Part shown: one piece after another, positions 59,307-64,000 of the stretch
Position numbering within the stretch: the stretch's first letter is position 1
Layout of the letters: the number at the start of each line of letters is the position of its first letter
NCBI GenBank assembly: GCA_964531025.1
Contig: CAZHDY010000003.1
Location: forward strand, 124,001-188,000
Origin: CALMEC01 sp964531025
GTDB lineage: Bacteria > Actinomycetota > Thermoleophilia > Miltoncostaeales > Miltoncostaeaceae
Length of the DNA stretch: 64,000 nt
Direction: 5' to 3'
Program-made: the position numbers and the translations under genes
Notes under the pieces: model-generated
Seen by the model: the letters and a program-made list of their open reading frames with translations, nothing else
What the model was told of the DNA's origin: nothing
Databases searched by the model: none

Positions 59307-59993
59307 TCAGCGATCCCCGTCCGGGGCGATGCGCAGCAGCGCAGCGACCACCACGGCGTCAGCCGCCGTCGTCACCTTCATGTTCGGGGTCACCGAGTCG
59401 ACGAGGCGGATGCGATGGCCGGCACGCTCCATCATGGACGCACAGTCGGTGGTGGCGGCCAGCGCCTCGTCGTCTGCCGCTTCGAACACCCGCCGCATGA
59501 CGTCCGCCCGGAATCCCTGTGGCGTCTCCGCCCTCCAGAGGTGGGCGCGATCCACGGTCCGGGCGATGTGATCGTCGTCCGTTGCGCGCTTCAGCGTGTC
59601 GGCGACGCGCGAGGCCGCCACGGCCCCGTCGTCGACCTCGAGCGCGTCGCTCACCGCGCGCACGAGGCGGGGTGTCACCAGAGGTCGCGCGGCGTCGTGC
59701 ACCAGGACACGCTGGGCGTCCGCCGGGACGCGTGCCAGCGCGATCTTCACGGAGTGCTGACGCGTCGCACCACCGGTCACGACCATGGTCGGCGGCAACT
59801 CCAGCCCCTCCAGGGCATCGGCGACGTCGCCCTCGTACCCGGGAGGTGCGGCGATCACGATGGACGCGCACCCGGCGAAGGCGCGGGCGCTCCAGGCAAC
59901 GAGCGGCGCTCCGGCCACGTCGACGAGCGCCTTGGGCCGATCGGCTCCCAAACGGGATCCCGAGCCTGCCGCAACGATGATGGCGTGGGTCAC
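59307..59993 (-). CDS. ispD: 2-C-methyl-D-erythritol 4-phosphate cytidylyltransferase
   Basis: MEP-pathway enzyme that adds CMP to methylerythritol phosphate. 228 residues. The nucleotide-binding loop is IIVAAGSGSRLGADRPKAL, with the key Arg and Lys; VVTGGATRQHSVKIAL, VLVHDAARPLVTP, and LWRAETPQGFRADV are family signatures, TDCASMMERAGHRIRLVDS the C-terminal one. The GTG start at 59993 has TATCCT 7 bp upstream; longer frames have only extra unconserved residues. Divergent from the DUF72 gene. Confidence 0.95.
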   Translation of the reverse strand: MTHAIIVAAGSGSRLGADRPKALVDVAGAPLVAWSARAFAGCASIVIAAPPGYEGDVADALEGLELPPTMVVTGGATRQHSVKIALARVPADAQRVLVHDAARPLVTPRLVRAVSDALEVDDGAVAASRVADTLKRATDDDHIARTVDRAHLWRAETPQGFRADVMRRVFEAADDEALAATTDCASMMERAGHRIRLVDSVTPNMKVTTAADAVVVAALLRIAPDGDR

Positions 59994-60050
59994 GCCGCGA
60001 AGGATACGTCCGCGGAGACGCACCAGACGTGGGATCGCCAGAATGGACCC
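59994..60050. promoter_or_regulatory. Divergent leaderless promoters (ispD / DUF72)
   Basis: Leftward TATCCT (60006-60001) is 7 bp before the ispD GTG; rightward CAGAAT (60039-60044) is 6 bp before the DUF72 GTG. No Shine-Dalgarno for either gene. Confidence 0.55.
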
Positions 60051-60788
60051 GTGAACCTCTTCATCGGAACCTCCGGCTGGTCGTACCCCGAATGGAAGCC
60101 GGCGTTCTACCCCGCCGATGTCGTCCAGGCCAAGTTCCTGGCGTACTACGCCACGCGCTTCACCGCGTGCGAGGTGAACGGCACCTTCTACCGGCTGCCG
60201 TCTGCCGACACCGTGCGGCGCTGGGCGGACGCCACGCCCGAGGACTTCCGCTTCTCCATCAAGGCGCCACGGGCGATGGCACAGGGCCAGGTCCGATGGA
60301 CCGATGCCACGCTCCGCACCCGCGACCAGTTGCTGGATGCGCTCACGCCGCTCGGAGAGCGGCTGGCGGTGGTCCTGCTGCGATACCCGGACGGTGTCGC
60401 ACGCGACGACGATCGGCTGCGGACGGTCCTCGACGCATGGGAGCCCGACGCCCCGCGGCTCGTGTTCGACTTCCGCGATTCCTCATGGTTCGACCGGGAC
60501 GTGATCACCGCACTGGCCGAGCACGGCCACACCATCAGCGTCAACGAGACGCAGGGCACACGTCTCGACATCCTTCCGAACGGTCCACTGGCCTATGTGC
60601 GCCTTCGCGGTGAGCACTACGACGACGAGTCCCGACGGGCGTGGATCGATACCGCCCGAGAATCCGCCGCGACGCGCCCCACCTACCTCTTCGGACGCCA
60701 CAAGGGCATCCCCGCCGGCGATCCGCACGCCGGCGTCGGACTGGCCGCATGGATGGTCGAGACGCTGTCGAACGGATCCGCGGAATGA
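60051..60788 (+). CDS. DUF72 (YecE) family protein
   Basis: A 245-residue TIM-barrel-like protein of the DUF72/YecE family. It opens with FIGTSGWSYPEWKPAFYP, followed by CEVNGTFYRLPSADTVRRWA, KAPRAMAQG, LLRYPDGVARDD, VFDFRDSSWF and AYVRLRGEHY, all family landmarks. The function is not established. The GTG at 60051 lies 6 bp after CAGAAT; an upstream extension of the frame is unrelated. Its stop overlaps the next gene (ATGA), which encodes a DNA glycosylase; such pairing hints at a role in nucleic-acid repair. Confidence 0.9.
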   Translation: MNLFIGTSGWSYPEWKPAFYPADVVQAKFLAYYATRFTACEVNGTFYRLPSADTVRRWADATPEDFRFSIKAPRAMAQGQVRWTDATLRTRDQLLDALTPLGERLAVVLLRYPDGVARDDDRLRTVLDAWEPDAPRLVFDFRDSSWFDRDVITALAEHGHTISVNETQGTRLDILPNGPLAYVRLRGEHYDDESRRAWIDTARESAATRPTYLFGRHKGIPAGDPHAGVGLAAWMVETLSNGSAE

Positions 60789-61414
60789 GCGAGGTGATCA
60801 CGCGACTGGAGACGCTCCACGCCCGGATGGAGCGGTGCACGGTCTGCCCCGAGATGATCCGCCCGGTCGTGCATCCCGCCGCCATCGACACCCGCGTGCT
60901 CCTGGTGGGACAGGCCCCGGGACCGCGGGAGGGATCGTTCGGCCGGCCGTTCGCATGGACCGCGGGACGCACCCTGTTCAAGTGGTTCGCCGGCGCCACC
61001 GGTGCGGATGAGGACCGCGTACGGGCCGGCGTCTACTTCGCCGCGGTCGCCCGGTGCTTCCCGGGCAAGGCCAAGGGCGGTGGCGACCGCAAGCCCTCCC
61101 CGCTCGAGATCGCCAACTGCAAGGGCTACCTGGAGGAGGAGACCGCCATCCTCCGGCCGGACCTCGTGATCCCCGTGGGTGGTCTGGCGATCGCCGAGGT
61201 CCTGGACTTCCGCGGCAAGCTCGTCGATATCATCGGACAGACGAGAACGACGGAGTACTTCGGTCGATCGGTGGACGTCATCGCCCTCCCCCACCCCAGT
61301 GGCGCATCGACATGGCACCGAACCGAACCCGGCATCGGGCTCCTGGCCAAGGCCCTCGACCTGCTGGCCGCTCACCCCGCCCTGCGGGCGGCGCTGGAGA
61401 CCACCGCCGCCTGA
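60785..61414 (+). CDS. Uracil-DNA glycosylase, Fe-S (family 4/5-like)
   Basis: A 209-residue DNA glycosylase removing uracil from DNA. RCTVCPEM near residue 18 and the later Cys in ARCFPGKAKGG and IANCKGYL supply four cluster ligands, typical of family 4/5 enzymes. LLVGQAPGPREGSFGRPF is the active-site motif A, and ALPHPSGASTWH the C-terminal His motif. In motif A, the position just after GQAPG lacks the Glu of family 4, which favours family 5-like (UdgB) chemistry. It overlaps the DUF72 gene (ATGA). Confidence 0.88.
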   Translation: MSEVITRLETLHARMERCTVCPEMIRPVVHPAAIDTRVLLVGQAPGPREGSFGRPFAWTAGRTLFKWFAGATGADEDRVRAGVYFAAVARCFPGKAKGGGDRKPSPLEIANCKGYLEEETAILRPDLVIPVGGLAIAEVLDFRGKLVDIIGQTRTTEYFGRSVDVIALPHPSGASTWHRTEPGIGLLAKALDLLAAHPALRAALETTAA

Positions 61415-61467
61415 CGGACGGGAGCACTGCAAGGGGCAGCGCTCCCGGAGGGATGCGATCCGGCGGA

Positions 61468-63723
61468 TCACGATCCGTCGACTGGTTGGGTGAGGTCGTA
61501 CATGGTCGTGTTCCCGATCTCCTGGGCCTCGAAGTTCTCGGCGACCCATGCGGCGATCTCGGACGATGCGCGGCTGCCACCCATCTGGTTGCCGCCCATG
61601 CGCCCGCCGCCGATGAACCAGTGGATCTTCCCCTCCTGCACGAGAGCGACGAACTCGTCGAGCGTCGGCGAGGGATCACTGCCGTTGAACCCGCCGATCG
61701 CCATGACCGGCTGCTGGCTGGCCAGCTGGAAGCCGGCGGCCGAATTGGATCCGACGGTGGCGGCCACCCACGTGTAGTCGTCGGCGTTCCGCGTCAGTGC
61801 GCTCACGACCTCGGTCGACGGGGTTCCCGCCCGCAGCAGCCCGCCGGCGCCTCCGCCGCCCGCGCCCGGTCCGGCGTTCGATGCCGAACCACGCTGTCCC
61901 CACCGGGAACCCGAGCCGCTCTGACTCTGGGTGCTGGAAGCGCCGGGAGGTCCGAACCCTCCCTGTGCCGCGGAGAAGGGGTCCTGGCCGGCGCCACCGG
62001 GAACCGTCGCTCCGTTCTGCGTGCCGTTGGAGGATGCGCCCGGGACTCCGTTGGACGAGCCCCCGAAGGGCGACATGCCGTTGCTCTGATTGCCCTGTGT
62101 ACCGGTGGAGTTGCCGAAGCCCGTCGGGGGACCGCCCTGCCCCGTGCGCGGACCGCCGCGGCCGCCCATGCCGCCGAACCCGCGGTCGACCTGGGGTCCC
62201 GCCGTGGGGATGGCGCCGGAGTGGGCCGTGGACGCCGTCTGCAGCGCGTAGGCCGACGGCGCCAGGAGAAGGGCGACGACGGCGGTTCCGACGGCCGCCA
62301 GGCGGGCCCGGGCATGCCACCGGTCACCGGCGACGAGGAGAACCGCCGCACCGATACCGACGGCGACGACCAGCGACGACAGCCACGGCTTCCAGTCGGA
62401 GGCATTGCCGAGGATCGAGCGGGCCATGAACGCGGTGACGAGGACTCCGCCGGCCAGCGTGACACGCGCGATGATGTCATCACGACGATTCCAGAGCTCG
62501 CGACCGACGATCCCCACGAGCGCGCCGATGGCCGGGGCCAGCGCCACCGAGTAGTACTCGTGGATGATGCCCTGACCGAAGCTGAAGGTGAGCATGGTGA
62601 CGACGAACCAGCCGCCCCAGAGGATCGTGGCCGCACGCAGCCGGTCGGTGCGGCCCACGCGACGGGTGAGGACGAACGCCGCCACGATCGCGAGGAGCGC
62701 CGCCGGGATGAGCCACGCGATCTGCCCCGACCACGAGGCCTGGAACATGCGGTCCCAGCCGGTCTCCCCCCATCGGCCGCCGCCACCCCCGCCGCCGCCA
62801 CCGACGCTTCCCACCTGGTTGCCGGTCAGGCGGCCGAAGCCGTTGTACCCGAAGATGAGCTCCAGGACGCTGTTGTTCTGCGACCCGCCGATGTAGGGAC
62901 GTGACGAGGCGGGCCACAGCTCGACGATCGCGACCCACCATCCGGCGCTCACCACCATGGCGGCACCGCCGGCCAGCACGTGGCCGATGCGACGGCGCAG
63001 GGTCGTCGGCGCGGCGATCAGGTACACGAGCGCGAACGCCGGAAGCACCAGGAGCGCCTGGAGCATCTTCGTGAGGAACGCGAAGCCGACCGCCGACCCC
63101 GCCGCCACGACCCACCACATGCTCGCCCGCTCGACCGCACGCGTCATGGCGTACGCACCGACCACCAGCAGGAAGACGAGGAGCGCATCCGGGTTGTTGA
63201 AGCGGAACATGAGGACCGCCACCGGGGTGAGGGCGAGGACGGCGCCCGACAGGAGAGCGGCCCCCGATCCGAACCAGCGGCGCACCGTGAGCGCGAGCAT
63301 GGCGACGGATCCCACGCCGAGGAGCGCCTGTGGGATGAGGATGCTCCATGAGCTCAGCCCGAACACGCGGACCGAGAGCCCCATCAGCCAGAGCGAGGCC
63401 GGGGGCTTGTCGACGGTGATGGCGTTGGCCGCATCGGACGACCCGAAGAAGAAGGCCTTCCAGCTCTGCGAGCCCGCCTGCGCCGCGGCCGAGTAGAAGT
63501 CGTTGGCCCATCCGGAAGCACCGAGTCCCCACAGGTAGAGGAGTGCGGTCGTACCGAGAAGCGTCGCGAAGCCGATCCACCACCAGGGTGCGTCACGCAC
63601 CACCTCCACGGCGCGAGCGGCCGGTGCGTCGGCGACGGGCGCTGCAAGAGAAGGAGCCGGGCCGCGGGTGGACGGCCGTCCGGCGAGAGGCGGCAGCGAG
63701 GAACCATGATCGTTTGTCGTCAC
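61468..63723 (-). CDS. GT39-type glycosyltransferase with YkcA/B-like C-terminal domain
   Basis: A 751-residue polytopic membrane glycosyltransferase (ArnT/PMT-like). About 10-12 helices lie between ~50 and 480; ITVDKPPASLWLMGLSVRVFG is the loop with catalytic Asp, and FRFNNPDALLVFLLV is typical of the YkcB subgroup. A 130-residue Gly/Ser/Gln/Asn-rich insert (about 505-635) follows, then the YkcA/B-like domain: YTWVAATVGSNSAAGFQL, MAIGGFNGSDPSPTLDEF and GKIHWFIGGGRMG. It uses a polyprenyl-phosphate sugar donor (inference). The GTG start overlaps the gtrA-like stop by four bases. Substrate unknown. Confidence 0.88.
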   Translation of the reverse strand: MTTNDHGSSLPPLAGRPSTRGPAPSLAAPVADAPAARAVEVVRDAPWWWIGFATLLGTTALLYLWGLGASGWANDFYSAAAQAGSQSWKAFFFGSSDAANAITVDKPPASLWLMGLSVRVFGLSSWSILIPQALLGVGSVAMLALTVRRWFGSGAALLSGAVLALTPVAVLMFRFNNPDALLVFLLVVGAYAMTRAVERASMWWVVAAGSAVGFAFLTKMLQALLVLPAFALVYLIAAPTTLRRRIGHVLAGGAAMVVSAGWWVAIVELWPASSRPYIGGSQNNSVLELIFGYNGFGRLTGNQVGSVGGGGGGGGGRWGETGWDRMFQASWSGQIAWLIPAALLAIVAAFVLTRRVGRTDRLRAATILWGGWFVVTMLTFSFGQGIIHEYYSVALAPAIGALVGIVGRELWNRRDDIIARVTLAGGVLVTAFMARSILGNASDWKPWLSSLVVAVGIGAAVLLVAGDRWHARARLAAVGTAVVALLLAPSAYALQTASTAHSGAIPTAGPQVDRGFGGMGGRGGPRTGQGGPPTGFGNSTGTQGNQSNGMSPFGGSSNGVPGASSNGTQNGATVPGGAGQDPFSAAQGGFGPPGASSTQSQSGSGSRWGQRGSASNAGPGAGGGGAGGLLRAGTPSTEVVSALTRNADDYTWVAATVGSNSAAGFQLASQQPVMAIGGFNGSDPSPTLDEFVALVQEGKIHWFIGGGRMGGNQMGGSRASSEIAAWVAENFEAQEIGNTTMYDLTQPVDGS

Positions 63724-64000
63724 GATGACATCTCCGTGGTTTCGGTGGACGTGCGCGAGCCACGGAACACCCATCCGCGGAAGAGCAGGAACTTGACGAG
63801 GGTCGCCATCACGTTGGCGACGGTGAGGGTGAGGATCTCGGCGGTATGCGACGGATCGGGCACCCAGTGGTGGAGCGCCGCAAGCCCTCCGGCCGTGAGG
63901 GCGAGGGCCAGACCGAGGATCACGAATCCCTGCGCCTGGTGCTGAACCGCACGACGCCGACCGCTCACACCGAACGTGAGCCGGCGATTCGCCTGTGTGT
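63720..64000 (-). CDS. GtrA-like membrane protein (partial)
   Basis: C-terminal ~93 residues of a GtrA-family protein; the gene continues past the right edge. Two membrane helices are visible (FVILGLALALTAGGLAALH and LTVANVMATLVKFLLF), preceded by ANRRLTFGV and followed by FRGWVFR, the aromatic/Arg motif of the family. GtrA proteins are believed to flip polyprenyl-linked sugars across the membrane. It is coupled (GTGA) to the glycosyltransferase, so the two may form a donor-flippase/transferase pair. An internal start at 63968 is not needed, as the frame continues to the window edge. Confidence 0.85.
   Translation of the reverse strand, partial: TQANRRLTFGVSGRRRAVQHQAQGFVILGLALALTAGGLAALHHWVPDPSHTAEILTLTVANVMATLVKFLLFRGWVFRGSRTSTETTEMSS

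Noticed and set aside
1..64000. CRISPR arrays, prophage, integrase or insertion-sequence genes
   Set aside because: Looked for regular 25-40 bp repeats with spacers, transposase (DDE, HUH) and integrase motifs; none seen. The repeats found are palindromic and irregularly spaced.

Overview
The window is GC-rich bacterial chromosome, densely packed on both strands, with no phage, plasmid or transposase gene. Several things point to a deep-branching actinobacterium, perhaps Thermoleophilia/Solirubrobacterales (inference; there is no rRNA to settle it): a SAM-IV riboswitch (a class known mainly from Actinobacteria), the cysS-rlmB-sigH gene order, PspA with its PspAA partner, an RsiG-like protein, an ECF42/DGPF pair, and many genes whose -10 box lies 6-9 bp before the start codon with no Shine-Dalgarno, as expected of leaderless mRNAs.

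Layout, left to right. 1-2.8 kb: rplY-prs-glmU with tRNA-Gln, all leftward. 2.9-4.4 kb: an ADP-ribosylglycohydrolase fused to a CX5R phosphatase. 4.4-5.1 kb: a gene-free block of nested direct and inverted repeats. 5.1-13 kb: an FAD monooxygenase and envelope/secreted proteins (ICMT-like methyltransferase, acyltransferase-SGNH, a secreted pair, a GGCT-like protein, a 48-residue Cys-rich protein, an inactive-looking rhomboid). 13-20 kb: metabolic genes (SDR, deoC, a class V aminotransferase under a SAM-IV riboswitch, FAD monooxygenase, ilvD). 20-25.4 kb: hslR-like gene, a c-di-GMP enzyme with GGDEF and HD-GYP domains, CtaG. 25.5-28 kb: a cobalamin riboswitch controlling two secreted proteins that look like the two halves of eukaryotic transcobalamin/intrinsic factor. 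28-40 kb: mutY, an epsilon-type exonuclease, wall proteins (SpoIID, amidase, GerMN lipoprotein), PspA-PspAA-dCMP deaminase and a secreted beta-propeller. 40-45.6 kb: RsiG-like protein, thrH, metW, metX, metY and a UspA-like protein. 45.7-54 kb: MFS-MarR pair, secreted proteins, tRNA-Thr, ECF42 sigma factor with its YCII/DGPF partner. 54-60 kb: sigH, rlmB, cysS, ispF, a PHP phosphatase and ispD, broadly the order of the Bacillus ispD-ispF-cysS-rlmB-sigH region. 60-64 kb: DUF72 protein, Fe-S uracil-DNA glycosylase, a YkcB-like glycosyltransferase and a partial GtrA.

How genes work together. metY-metX-metW-thrH plus the SAM-IV-controlled aminotransferase form a sulfur/methionine theme. ispD and ispF serve isoprenoid synthesis. 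The B12-controlled pair is the most interesting system: the riboswitch fixes its regulation, both products carry signal peptides, and together they supply both transcobalamin domain types on separate chains.

Two further genome-level features stand out. Short palindromes with a fixed apex (GGTGCCTGGCACC or GGTGTCTGACACC) on unrelated but self-complementary stems recur in three intergenic regions. In two operons (metY-metX and pspAA-dCMP deaminase) the downstream gene appears to start at CTG inside a CTGA overlap with the upstream stop. Starts were chosen by Shine-Dalgarno, overlap or leaderless -10 evidence, and this is stated where it decided the call.
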